NCBI GenBank assembly: GCA_018806985.1
Contig: JADANN010000198.1
Coordinates: 1,411,501-1,475,500, forward strand
Length of the DNA: 64,000 bases
Source of the DNA: Angiostrongylus vasorum
Taxonomy: Eukaryota; Nematoda; Chromadorea; Rhabditida; Metastrongylidae
Direction: 5' to 3'
Part shown: piece after piece, positions 33,890-46,699 of the stretch
Layout of the letters: every line of letters starts with the position of its first letter
Numbering within the stretch: position 1 is the first letter of the stretch
Notes under the pieces: model-generated
Seen by the model: only the letters and a program-made list of their open reading frames with translations
Database searches by the model: none
Told to the model about the DNA's origin: nothing
Translations under genes and position numbers: made by a program

Positions 33890-36461
33890 CTCTGATTTTT
33901 TTTGGCTTGGTTGTGCCAGCAAATGACGAATGAAAATTATTCGATGAAGCACCAATCACCGTGATAGGTTGTGGAGCTTCGTGAGGATCGTCCGAACCAT
34001 CGCTCAATATTTCGCCCTCTTCTTCTTCATCGTCTGCAGCTGGACATACCCCGGTGGCGTTGTTTTCCTATATAATATGAGTTCATAAGAGATAGTCACT
34101 GGCTAGTACGGGGAACAGTTATAAAGCTGACAAAATTAATATTAATAATTGACAGTTATTAAAGGACTTGCATAAGCTAAAACTATAGGAACTTTCCTAA
34201 CATGCCTTCCTTATCGAATGTAATAGAACAAATGGGACGGGTAGCACCGTGGCAGCGATGCCACTCAGTGCAAGCAATGCGCTGGTTCTACTGGGTACCG
34301 GGCTCAGTAGGAAGCCTGGTAACTCTCCAGAGTAGGCGAATTCATACCAAGTGCAGGTGGATCATCTGGCTTACTTAAATCACAAAAGCTGGCGACCATC
34401 TCGCATGAAAACCTGTGAACATCCTACGACGGCTATCCTGAGATTCGAAGGAGAATCCATTCGCAACTTGCATTAAACGACATTCGTAAAAAAAAGTATC
34501 AAAAATCCTCACACAGCAACAGAACCCGAACGCAAAGTGCGAAAACATTCATAGTTCATGGATGCAAGAAAATGAATCAAATGCAAAAGCACTGGGACCC
34601 AGAAATGCGACGTCGGTTCTTGTAAAGTAAAAAGAAAAGAATAAGAAGCATACGAACCCGTTTTGAGCCTGCAGTGGCATCAGATTTCTGTTCTAATGCT
34701 TTGATCCACGAATTCATTGCTAGGTGTTCATTACCTCCGCACTGAAGATAAAATGTGTATTCTATTTACGCATCAGGGGGTTGAAATTGGGTGCTCATTC
34801 CGAGTTGTCGAGATTTTTCAACACAAGAATAAAACTACTCTACTAAACCGATCTTTGAAACAAAACGAGTCGTTTAAAATTAACCAAGTATGATGAATAC
34901 CTCATGTTGAACACTCCAAGAGTATCGTTGCTCTTTAAAAAACTGTTGGTGTTGAGAATGTTAGGGTTATTGTGGTACGATCACGATTAATTTTAAATAG
35001 AAGGCATAATAAAATTTTCTCTTCACTATGTTCTACATAGAAACTATCTGAAAAGTGCCGAAGACAACTTTGAACCGATACCGCTATGCAAAAAAAAGAA
35101 AAAAAAGGTTTGTGCTCATGAAGCAAACTTACACTTATTCCATCATGGTCCTTAGGACGCTTTGGCTTTCTAGGAGTTCGGATGGAAGTCAACTTATCAG
35201 TAATGGACCGAACATCCTTTGAAGGCTGCCAGCAATCGAGTGGTATCTCCTAGAATGAAGACGAAGACTTTTTGGAGATTAATGGGATTAACTAAAAAAA
35301 CCCTGAAAATCAATACATACAGAATGTGTTATTCGTCTGAATATGCCCGACGTTCCGCTCGTGCTTTCTTCTGGATCTGGAGAAGCCGGCGCGTCTGGTG
35401 AAGCAGGTCCCTCCGGATCCGGTGATGCCGGTGCATCTAACAAGGTTGGTGGGTTTTGGTTGGCCAATAGTTCAGGTGGACGTGATTCAGCCGATGACCT
35501 TTTCATCAATTGTTTAACGGCGTCGTCAGACAGACCTAATGCCAACCCAAGTACAGTTTTATCAATGGGCCGATTAACAACAGCAGACGTAGAATACGGA
35601 TTACACTGAGAAGTAGTGCTACTTGAACTCATAATCGAACTTCCAACAGTTGAAGTGACAGTTTGACATAATCTTGAGTTAGATGATGCTTGGTCAGCTC
35701 CAGTCAGTGACGGTTGTGGAACAGAGTTTTTTGGTAGTGTCACAGATGCGGCCGATATATTTGAAATGGATGATGGGGAACACTCAGTTGCTTGCTTATC
35801 ACGTTGTGACTGAAGTAATCGTGCTCCAGTAAGAATATGAAACAATTTAGTACTATCCGGAGGCTTCTCTTTATTGAGACCAAATGCTTGTGGCAAGGCA
35901 GAAGGAAGCGCATTTTGTGGAACCGTAGAAGGCGGTACTACTTTCTGCAATTGCATTCCGAAGTAGAAAACGAACGACTGTCACAATTAGTATGGACCTG
36001 CCATCATTACTAAATAGAAATTGACATTGCACGTCCTCATTTACGTTTTAATGAGAAAATAAGGTCTATGAACTCCAGCAAGGCTCTTATAAAGGATGGC
36101 TGTAAAGTAACAATCAATCACTCCAAGTTTCCATCAATTCATTAATTTAGAGCTAAAAAATACACCGAAATCACTAATTTTTTTTACTAAAGAAGAATTC
36201 CTTTGTCGCAATATTGTTCCCCTGCTACGATAAGGACCTTGTTACCCTATATAATAACAAGACGGGAGGAAAATTTTCTTCTTCATGTCAAATCCATAAA
36301 AACGAAATAACAGAAGAAGAAAACTGTACGTTAACCGTAGATGACGATTTGTCCCAGCGCTTAATTCGTTCGTCGCGGTCCTTTTTATCGTCAGGATCCT
36401 TCCATTCATCACGATTTTTGCGATCATCACGATCTTTGCGATCACTAAAATTGTTAGTACA

Positions 36462-36513
<52 letters not shown>

Positions 36514-39500
36514 TATAAATGTTTGTGTATGTTTGTATGTATATATGTACGTATATGTTTCTGTGTATGTATACATATTTATCTATGCGTGAATATGTAT
36601 GTATATAATGTACGAATGTATGTACGTAAGGCATGTATGTATGTAAGGCATGTAGATGTATGTATGTATGCATGTATAATCCACTCAGGTGTGCAGAAAA
36701 AACAACTACTTTAAAAAATGAGATGGCTCGGTTTCTAACTAGTACCACTTTGCTTTGAGACGTTGGTCGTCTGATACATTGACATCGTCGTCTTCATCGT
36801 CACAAAAGACTAGCGGCGGAGGAGGATTCAGCGCGGGAGCAGGCATTGATTTTTTAATAGAAAATGCCAATGTATGGGACTGCAAACGTGTAAATAAGAA
36901 ATGAACGTCTAAACCCACGACAAACCTTTTAAGAGTTAGACTTACAGGATGAGACCGAAGATCAGTGTCCAAGACAGAAGATCCAAGTGGTGGCACGCGC
37001 CCAACAAATCCTAAATGATATACCGTTTCCTACCATGAGTTCATGAGCGATTCATTCCCTTGTTAAAACACTTGCCAACAGATGCAGTAGGAACGGGCTT
37101 GGGGACGAATCCAGTCTGATCGGCAAGTTCGGGTGGCGGCTGATCGAATCGTGACTTCCGCGGTCTTCCAGATTGTGTAGTCGTTGCCGAAGAAGTAGTT
37201 ACTGAAGGCCTCATGCGCAGATCAGTATCACGAGATAAGGCTGCTGACTCATTAGCACGTAGTAATTCTAGCAGTCTAAAAAAGGTACATCGGGATTGTG
37301 TTCGACAACTTTCTCAGTCTTCAATTTGTTAAAGGGTAGGACATGGTTACAGCGCAAACACTGGCTGCTTTTGAAAGGCAAATTTGAAATAAAACAATTC
37401 AGCTTCAACGCAACTTTCTTTTAAAACAGTAGTCATCACAAATTGCGAGGAATTACATCACTTCTTGCATTCGATTCGTTTCCATGCAGCCACGTTCAGT
37501 CTTCGGGTTTTGTGTGCGAGTTCATTCCTTTCGGTCTTCTTTATGAATGTCGTTGAATGCAGGTCCAGTCAAACAAAATCCTACGACAGCCATACCATGG
37601 CGTTTCCAAATCACAAAGGTGGTCACCAACTTTTGTGGCTTGGAAGGAAAGTTGTGGTCCAAGACAGGGGCTAGCAGTTATCTAGCAACTGCGGAGACAT
37701 GGGAGCTTAGTTTTATTGCGCTAACGTGAGATTTATCACTTTTGGAAGCGATGAACTCTTTGAATACAATTTTTTGCACCAATTTAGTTGTGTAAGACCT
37801 TTCCATCTTGGCAAAACGATCACAACAGAGAGGCATTGTCCGGAAATCGATGAAGCCCTGTAAAAACTGCAACGCATATATGTAAACATGGCCAGTGGAA
37901 AAAAGCGGAGTCACCTTGCATGACATGCTTGAGCACATGTTGCACAAGTAACGCTATCAAGCAATGGATGAGTTGGGCCACGAAACTCCGCCTCATCCAT
38001 CGTACCTCTCAGATATCATTTAACCAGAAGTCACTCTTTAGGCATGTTGACAACAACTGAAAAAATTCTTCAAATACTAACCAAACGCAAAAATTGCCTC
38101 TGCAGAATTCATGGCTTCCAGATCTGATTAATTTTAAGGCACCACAATAAACTTGTACCTTGTTGGTGAAAATGTGTTCACTCCAACAGGTCTTTGAGTG
38201 ACAAATCCGCTTTGAAACTAAATCATGGCTCATCAGAGTCTCCGATCAGAAACGCCACTATTTTTGCTTCACCCTAGTTGAACGTCCAAGCATGCATCGC
38301 AAGAAGGAACAAATCCGACATGTATTAAAGTATAAAGATAGGAAAAAAGAAAACAAAAGGAAGTAAAAGAAATAAGTATGTGTAGTACAATTTAATACTG
38401 ACTAGCTTGTATGGTGGAATGAATTATGTCATTTTCTCTTTTTGTACTGCGGACAAAACTAGTTGGAGAAGTAGCACCAACCTTATGACATTTTCTGGCA
38501 TTTCTGAAGCAACCGCTGATGAGGGACTAGTAGTACTACGGTGCTCAGAAGAAAGCTCTGGGTTATCAGAACAATGTCCCTCCAAAAGGTCAACTGCTAC
38601 ACACGATGCCGGTATATTTTCACTGTGAGAATCATCCTAAAACGACGAACTGCGTTGTAACTAAATACTGATCTGAAAACTGAACAGCAGAACTAATATG
38701 AATAGTGGACGAACTTCTGAGCGAATTGATTTCACGTGTGTTGATGTCGTATGGTCTTGTTCTGAAGACATTCTTTTCACATAATACTCAAGAACATATT
38801 GGGAATGCACCACGAAACTGTCAAACCATACCTGCTGAAAAGGACGTGGAAACTGGTTGGGTTGAGCAAGTGGTCTGCGATTCCCATGAATTCGAAGACT
38901 CACATTTGAACTGGGCATCGTAATCTTCATCGTGATCATCAATGAAATCAATCACCTGTAGCGGAACATGTATTTTAAGCGTGTTGATGGCACACTAGTT
39001 AGAACCTCTTGGAAGTTCGTACTACGATAACATTACTAATGTTAATTTTCACATATTCTGTTTAACATTTAGAGTACTACGCATAATTTCACGTGGACGG
39101 CATGCGACACCTAAATTTCAGAGAATTTACCTGGTATACGAATCCAAATTATCTTACATCAAAATGTAAATGTTGAAAGGTAATTCAGAAGCAACGGTAT
39201 ATTCCAATAGTTTATTTTACGTGTTATCTACTAAATCGTTGACTGCTGCTTTCGAACAACTCCACGAATAGCTCTTATGTGAAGGATTTCTATAAAGCTA
39301 ACTGTGAAGCTACGCGTCTCTATGTCGCGGAGACGAGGATTGAACGTGGACCAAAATCGAAGGCGAACATGTCCTGAGACGAAACTCATGTTATAGGTTA
39401 CTTAAATTTGCTGCATCATATCTACTTATAGTTTTCGCAGCCTTCATACTCTCTAATCGCTGTATGACCAACAGGACAGGATAGGTGGTAGCGGTGATCC

Positions 39501-42500
39501 TTTCCAAACAAAAAGGTAGTACGATTGCTGGAACTTTTCGTATACTGTTTCAGTAAGCGCTAACAAGCTGTATTAAGAAGATAGAAGGGACAATGTTCCC
39601 GCATTGACCTAGCGTCCTGCCATATCACTTCGGAGCTTTCGTCGAATGCAATTGTGGAGATACTTAGCGACTTGGATAGTTGGATGGCCCATGTTCACTG
39701 CTTGAGCGGGCTCCAGCATAAATTCTACTTTTTTGGACTTTTGCTCGCTTAACCATTGTGCCCCCTGGAGCTCCGAGGTTAGCCAGGCGAAAGTCTGCAC
39801 CAGATCGTCACCACCACAAGCAGTCGTCGCCCTTGTGGATCAGAGGGAGATTTGCCACCATGCGACTAGTTTGCTGCCAGGACGTTGACCGATCCTGGTA
39901 TTGGTTTACTCTTAGTTGGGCTTCCTGATGAAAACGCTGGACTCCTTCTCAGCTTAGGAGACTCTGCTGGCTGGGGAGATGACTCTCTCTCTCTCTCCTG
40001 TACATCGTGGTCCGACACCCAGGAACAGCTCCCAGCTATGATAAGGCGGTAAACCGTTGGGAGGAATTGTGAAGACACCGGCATCAAATATACCAAGGAT
40101 ATCTGTCGTTAGCTTTGTGATGTTTCTTCCACAGTTTTCAACACTAAATAGTATGAGGAATTTGAAGCCCTCGCAAAACAATGAAATTCGTTACATCAAC
40201 GTCAACAGTGTACCGTTTGCCACAAGAGATCACAAAGAAATGAAATTAAATGAAAACGATTAGTTTGCATTATTTCACGTTGTATGGCACCGGTTCAACA
40301 TTTTCTCTAACACTATGACCAAACGATATTTCTATATTCCTACTATATCTATTGTCTAATTTTTTGCCGCACACGCAAGCCGTGGACTGACAACAATTCA
40401 CGTCTACTAACCTGCCTACTAGAACAGGAATCCATTCTGCAGCACATTCTCGTGCGCTCACACCCTGTTTGCCTGCGATGGAACACCTTAGTATCCCTCT
40501 TAACTAGCAAACACTCTGGGCTAAGTTATATCGCAACAACACCTTTGTAAATAGTCTCGTACGAAACATTATCCATAGTAGATTAGGAAGTACACAAACC
40601 AGCCTTTCAGGCGCGACGCCTGGTAGAATGTCTACTAGCGAATAAGTACAAAAAGAACAGAAAAAAACCTCTGCTAAGCAAATTTTTTTTAGTTGAGGAA
40701 AGAAAATAACTTTATATAAATATACGGTAGCCCATCAGCCATCCTCACATGATTCGAAATCCACCGACGCCAGGTTGTAAAGGTTAACGTAGAAATAACA
40801 AAAAGCTCAATTAATGTAAACGATTTCCACTGAAAAGGTTTTATGACGAGAATACCATTCTTACTTGAATCACAACCAAACGTAAAAGTAAAGCCAAAGG
40901 CTTTAAAAGGACCAATGAGCCAAATTTCATATAATCCCACCTCATCACTTCGCTCAGGAGAACGCTTAGCTGCGGGTGGACTTAGAGCCCCTTCAGAACC
41001 AGATTCAATTTCCATATCACAAATGGTCAACTCATCCTAAATGAACGAAATCAGGTGGAATATAACGGTCATAAATAATCTAGAAATATACAATAAAAAA
41101 ATACTTCAGAGGACTGGCTAATCATGTTCGAAGCTGCTTGTCCACCGGTTTCTCTATTACCATCTGCAATACGACACATTTGTGGCAATGGAAGCGATGT
41201 TATAATGCAATTTTTAGTCTGTCCAAGTCGCCTAGGTATCGAAGAGTTTTTCGATGGTTCACTGTTAGCAAGCAAAACAGGTGTATCGTCTTGTAAAGCA
41301 TTTGCAACGCCAGCATCCATACTACTACCTTTCGCAATTGTGCTAAACACACCCTGAAACAGATCCTTATTTTTTGTCCCAGTAATAGATGGATCGGGAT
41401 TTACGCCAAAAACAGACGAGTTAGACAGCTGATCCTTTTCATCAGACGAATGAAGTAGATTTTCAGGTGGAGGATCCTTAGTAGTTCTTCCATAAAGTCC
41501 AGCTTTAACTGCTTCGTCACGATCATTCGACAACTTCTTCCGACATTTATTTTCATTATCTACCACACTGTCGGACCATCGTATCCGCATTTTTTTTGGT
41601 GTGGCCACTCCACATACACCCAAATTTCGTACACTGCCAGGAGCCGGGGGAGGCACAGTTTTTCCAATGAGTGGGGGATGAGTTACAAAAACCTGTGGTG
41701 GTTTAGCACGTAGGCAACTTTTACCAGCAGATGGTGGCAAAGGTACCAGTGGAAGTGGAATGGATCTTTCATCATTCACATCATCGTGAAGAGAATACGA
41801 ATCACTTGCCGATTTAGAACACTGTTCGCTAATTTGTGTTGGTGACTCTTGTGGAGAAACTATAGAGGAACCATGTACATCGGACTGACCAGTCTGCGAG
41901 CTACTTGGATTTTGTTTATCCGATGCTTCAAGAAAGCGCTGAAGCGTAACATCGTCACCATCCAAAACGGCGGTACCGAGTGGAGTTTTGTTTGTCAATT
42001 CAGTTTCATCACTGAGACTGTTCAGGTCACTTGGATCAGCATAGAACAGTGGATTAGCGTTAATGACCAGAACATGCAGAGAAGGAATTTGAAGCCAAGG
42101 TAAGCCGAAAAAGTTCGAGAATTGGCTGGAGGGGAATGCCACGTAGGTAGTTGCGTCTATTGAATAGGAAACAGCCGCACATTGTTCAACACGCATTGCG
42201 TTCACCATTGTTGCAAAACCATCTTCACGGCAGACCCAAACAAAATGAGATATATACAGGAATTTCCACTTCTGCTCTTTTGAATTCTTTACGCAAACTT
42301 CACGTTGTTTCACTATTGCACCCCAAACGTCGGGAGCCATAAGCTGAGCAACACCTCTTATATCGTAGACGTCTGGCCATTTCATCAATTTAATGAACTC
42401 CAATGATCCATCTAATCCGTTTGGCTTGATTGCGTCTTCGAAAACAGTACAAAGCGTCGCGTTCGCATAAGTTGCTGAGCAAATTTTCAGCTCTCCTTCG

Positions 42501-42536
42501 TAAGTCGTATAGAAATGAAGTGGATCATCCACGTAA
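33890..42536 (-). CDS. Large disordered nuclear-type protein with RVxF motif
   Basis: Exons: 42536-41105, 41036-40941, 38955-about 38827, 38636-38482, 37275-37076, 37010-36946, 36879-36749, 36444-36336, 35944-35321, 35249-35133, 34741-34658 and 34067-33890. From 38636 on every join is phase-consistent (about 1100 residues in all). The first exon is very long (477 codons); its start may be folded and its remainder is Ser/Pro-rich. Visible features: a PP1-docking RVxF-type motif KKMRIRW (near 41590), two DTDLR motifs, an Arg/Asp tract DRKDRDDRKNRDEWKD, tandem ASPDPE repeats, a basic RTPRKPKRPKD and an acidic DEEEEGEILSDGSDD. This suggests a PP1-binding chromatin or Pol II factor (PNUTS-like in style), but I see no diagnostic domain. 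It enters in mid-codon, so upstream exons exist. The 3' end is unsettled: read-through gives a stop at 33849, or further exons follow. Confidence 0.65.
34230..34430 (+). repeat. Possible diverged R-family fragment (intron)
   Basis: 'agtaggaagcct' and 'gagtaggcgaattcatacca' resemble the middle of R-family copies such as 28880-28930. Divergence is high. Confidence 0.35.
36468..36690. repeat. (AT)n and (TATG)n microsatellite in an intron
   Basis: About 20 AT units and then imperfect TATG/TGTA units. It lies about 25 bases before the 3' splice site (at 36445) of the next minus-strand exon; a TACTAAC branchpoint-like sequence lies between them. Confidence 0.9.
39660..40064 (-). repeat. R-family retroposon, copy 8
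   Basis: Full-length, with an inserted (CT)n run at 39983-40000. It lies in an intron of the large minus-strand gene, in the sense direction of that gene. Confidence 0.75.
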
Positions 42537-42843
42537 CTAAAGTATGCATTTTAACAGAATCAAATCTAAACGATGAACATAAGGACATTAACGACTTTCT
42601 AAGAAAAAAAGTTACCCTAATATTGGAGGAATACTATTATGTTGGCACTTTTCAGAAAGACCAAATCGCAGGTCTACTATTGCATATGGTAATACACCAG
42701 ATGGGACCTCAGCCAATGACATATCCTTGTTGTATTCATAATGATAAACCTTAAACCAACAGTAGTTAGTCGTGAAATCCTAGAGCTACGTATTAACAAA
42801 TGTAACCGGTCCAGCTGCAAAGACAAATAACACAAAACTCAAC

Positions 42844-42976
42844 CGCTGCTTGACGATGTAGCTGCTGACGGTTCTTTTTCGCAGCGGGAATATGATCGGG
42901 GGCCGCAATATGACTTGAACACTCCAAAGTAGGCTCCAACTCTGTAGAGCCCAAACCCACAGCGTAGCATTTGCCT
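42844..42976 (-). CDS. Candidate exon upstream of the large gene
   Basis: The 3' splice site cactttcag opens 133 bases ending at CAGCG/GTTGAG. All three frames are open. Only one leaves the two bases needed to join the exon that starts at 42536, giving a Trp-rich hydrophobic stretch ending SSYIVKQR before YVDDPLHF. The donor is weak, so this is a tentative link. Confidence 0.35.
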
Positions 42977-43663
42977 CTGAAAGTGATTCTATGACATTGA
43001 CAAATTATAAGAAGGTGACTTCGTGCTGCCGCAAGAATCCATAACGATTTAGCCCAAAAACTGTAATTAATTGTACTGCCGTTAATCATCGAATAACTTA
43101 GTCGGACAGAAGTAAAATATACATTCGCTACTTCTCGGCGCTAGAGCTGATCTAGGCTTTGCTTGCTCAAAGACCTGAACACCAAGCTATCACAAAGAAA
43201 TCATCTATTTCCACTACTCCTGGCAAAGATAAAGCCACAGGTAACTGTGGAAGAATTCGACATTCTGGAATACTATCTCAGTAACGATAAGGCAGTCAAG
43301 AATTGAGGAAGTCGGAACAATCTCAAGATTTTATATACGATCGGAGACTCGCCTACTTAAGCAAGATCCACTTTTTTACAGCAGAAAGGAGAGCAAGCCA
43401 GAACATTCAAAAAATGAAACCTCAAAACAGTGACAATACTAGCATTTACGAAGCCATTTAGGGGATTCCTGGACAGATCGTAATCGACAACGTTAACATA
43501 TGGAGCAAAACTTGCTTATAGAACACTTTCATGATGGTACTAAAAGAACCGGGAATTTGAAAGTCACCATGAAACGTCTCCTTTCAGGTACACTTCAACT
43601 GAGTTTTTAATAGATGCGATATAGCAAGATATTTACGAGAAAACAGTAATAGCATTAACTCAC

Positions 43664-43999
43664 GCCGCAGAGATTAGGAAGAGAATCTGCAACTTCCGCC
43701 ACCTGTGGAAATATAGAATCACGATAATCACCTTCCACCATCCCAGGAAAAAATTGAGTAAAGAAACGGAGTACAAGATACACGACTTGTACTCCGGACT
43801 TCAACAATCGTATAAATCTGTGTGCATACGAAATTAGAAAGGATTTGATACGTCGTCCCAGAAGGAAGTCAGCAGTCTCGTCGTCGACATGGTTATTTTT
43901 GGTGCTGATACGCCGAGGAAGCGTACAGCAACCGATCATAACCAACACGTGGCGAAGGCTTACGGTTCTAACAGCGTTATGTATCAGAACGAAAGATTC
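43664..43999 (-). CDS. Candidate exon, unrecognised protein
   Basis: 112 codons between a 3' splice site (gaactag) and a perfect donor (GGC/GTGAGT). It contains VRTVSLRHVLVMIGCCTLPR, a hydrophilic part (KNNHVDDETADFLLGRR) and a hydrophobic, possibly membrane or amphipathic, segment (SGVQVVYLVLRFFTQFF). It could be part of the gene at 45198-46688 (one exon would be missing between them) or of the large gene downstream. Family unknown. Confidence 0.5.
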
Positions 44000-44020
44000 C
44001 TAGTTCAGTGACCTAGAAAA

Positions 44021-44487
44021 ACAGCAGTTAACTGCTGGTTGGTACCAGATGTCAACCTCAGAATAAGACCATCACGAAGATCCTAGAAGGAAAATAAGAG
44101 GTTCTTTGAAAGCATCTAGCTGGAAGAATTCACTGAGAAACTCTGATTCTCTGCGAGAGACGAATGGAAAAAACTCGTGATAAAGTCTATCTCGTTTATC
44201 AAGTTTATCAAGTCTACAGGTGAAAGGTGATGCGTAGTATTTCCGCGTGTAACACGATGAGAAATGGATAACAGCAGTTAACGACTGGCTACCACGGGAT
44301 GCTAAGCGGACAACACGAAAAACACAGACCAGATGGTCATATTGTACGAATTCCTTATGAAAGTCCTAGAAAAAAATATGAGGTTCCTAGAAAGCATCTA
44401 GCTAGAAGGATTCATTGGATAGCTCTTCTATGCGAGAGTGATGAATCACGCGTATTGAAGTCACTCGACGACCAGATTTACAGGTGA
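44021..44487 (+). mobile_element. Two RTE-type 3' ORF relics in tandem
   Basis: Both units (about 44021-44165 and 44266-44487) follow the same order: 'acagcagttaac', then a W.PRD-like stretch, then 'gcatctagct'. The second ends HWIALLCESDESRVLKSLDD, which matches the C-terminal HWATLARDRDEW pattern of nematode RTE elements (compare 51359-51589). Both are frameshifted. Confidence 0.55.
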
Positions 44488-44837
44488 CAGGCAACGCAGG
44501 TTACTAACCCATGTAGCTCTACACTGTGTTACTGGAAAACCATCAAGAGCAGCCAGCCAAGCGGAGCAGTTCGACATTTTCATCCGAAATCTATGTTAAA
44601 AATAGACCTATGTCAGGATGGGCTGCTATACCACGCTATCCCTTCGTAAAACCAGTTTTAAAAAAAAGCAACAAAGCAAAAAGTTTGATGCATTTCCTAC
44701 TCATTCAGAGACACACACCTACTAAGCACCTCTGGTTCGAAAGGGCAAATGGAATCTACCGATAACCGCTGGAACTGCTCGATGATTAACAGCACCGAGT
44801 TACAAACGTTGACGCATGTCCACATATGGATGTGCAC

Positions 44838-44925
44838 TTGTATATACAAACACGTATATATGTATATATATACATATATATGTACTTATATACATGTATA
44901 TCTACCCATATATATACGATGTATG
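44838..44925. repeat. TATA/TATG-rich microsatellite
   Basis: Imperfect ATAT and ATAC repeats. Confidence 0.8.
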
Positions 44926-45197
44926 AGCTTCGATTTGGTAGCACTAGTACAGTGAGCAGTAATAAGCAGCACTAGTACTATATAATCTAGTAGTAGTACT
45001 GGAAATAGTGGTTGATATAATTTCCTATTAAACATTTTTGTTTGATAGCCATACCTAGGAATTGCTTTTTCCTTTGGACACAATGACTAGTAGAGTGGCG
45101 ATGGTAAGATCGAAATGCAAAAGGTATACTTTCGAAGTTCTCGAATCGTTAAACATCCTCTACGTATAACGTGTCTAAGAACTTTTTAAAAACAAAC

Positions 45198-46688
45198 CTC
45201 AGAGTTCGGAATACCATCACCCGCATAAGCTCATCTTTAAAGAAAATTGAGGGAGTTACCAGATCCACGTAACGGTAGAGATATACACCTCGCGACACCA
45301 GACCCAAATCACCGCAAAACGCGGTTCCGACGGTATAGCCATTATCCGCTATGTATTTCGACTATAACGAGAATAAAAAATTGAGTCCAACACTAACAAA
45401 TGTAAATACTTTAGAAAAGTGCATTCACAAACATCGTCGGGATCAAACCCAATGAGAAGGAATCCATAACTTTCCGCGTCACTTTGTCCTACCAATCGTA
45501 GATTTGCCTTGAACTGGTCGTACTGAAACAGCGGCCAATGAGTGTCATAGATACTCAGAGAATCATGTATTTTGGAGAATTACTTGAAGAATACGGTGAC
45601 TCCGCAGGAATAGATTATGGGTATAAATCGATTTGGGATGGATTGTTTTGTTCATTACTGATAGGATTACTTAGGTAGTTGGATACCTAGATCGCAGTCC
45701 TCACTGGTTGTGTGAGCCCCAGAATAATTTCCATTTTTTTCGGAGATTTGCTGGTTTTTTTCACTGTGGTTCTCTAGAATCCCGAGCTGATACTAGCCAG
45801 TCTGCCCCAGGTCGTCACAATCACAGGTAGTCGCAGCCTCTGTGGATCAGGAGATTTGCCACCATGTGACTGATTTGATAAGAGGACGGTAGTGGACCCA
45901 GGTATTGGTTTACTCTTAGCTAGGTTTCCTGATAGAAACGCTGGACTCCTTTACAGCTTGGGAAAGCCTGCTGGGATGATGAATCCTCCCGCTGTATACC
46001 GTAGCCCGACACCCAGAAACACACCCCAGTCACAATGAGGCGGCAAACGTCGGGAGGTATTGGTAGTATTAGCACTGTTTAATCACAAGACTTCCCATGC
46101 ATATAAAAAACTGTTTGAGTACACAACGACTCCACCAAATAAAAAAACAAACTTTGTGTTCGAGGAACCGATTCTTGATGAGCTGAATTCTGTCCGCATG
46201 CATGAATTGGTGTGTCTGCCGATCAGACGTGCCTTCCATTACCACTTTCTTTACTGCACTGAAGATCGATGAGTCAGGCGACAAATCTTCGATGATAGCC
46301 TTGGGCTCAAGCAATGATGTGTCTGGAAACACGACATGCATTTAACACCACACTCGCACATTTGTCAAGCTAAAATATACTAGTTCCGAGCATTGGCTCT
46401 TCGGTACGATGAAAAGTGTAATATCCAGATCAAGTATGCTTACTTCCCAAGAATACAGTACTCTTTCTAGCGCAGTCCACGAAATGTTTAGCTCTCTTAC
46501 CTTTACTTTCAGGGGGATATGAGTCGCCTCCAAATTACCCACATGGTTTACATTAAAAATGAGAATTGTTTCAAACTTTCGAAAGAACGAACCTATTTCT
46601 GGTCTCTCGACCACTCGTTTCTTCTTCGGAATAACGAAATGCATGTTCGGTAAAGAGCCAACCCATAAACTGTATAACTCAGCAGAAC
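45198..46688 (-). CDS. Four-exon segment of an unrecognised gene
   Basis: Exons 46688-46539, 46322-46153, 45522-45433 and 45361-45198 all join in phase with usable splice sites, giving about 158 residues. Translation includes LPNMHFVIPKKKRVVERPEI, FRKFETILIFNVNHV, KAIIEDLSPDSSIFSAVKK, FLLIGFDPDD and VTPSIFFKDELMRVMVF. It looks like a folded globular domain with beta strands and helices. I cannot assign it. It starts and ends in mid-codon, so exons are missing on both sides. A full R-family retroposon sits in its second intron. Confidence 0.6.
45665..46058 (-). repeat. R-family retroposon, copy 9
   Basis: Full-length. Its plus-strand left edge has 'cttaggtagttggatacc' (tail side) and its right edge 'gaggcggcaaacgtcggg'. 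Confidence 0.75.
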
Positions 46689-46699
46689 CTGGAAGTGAT

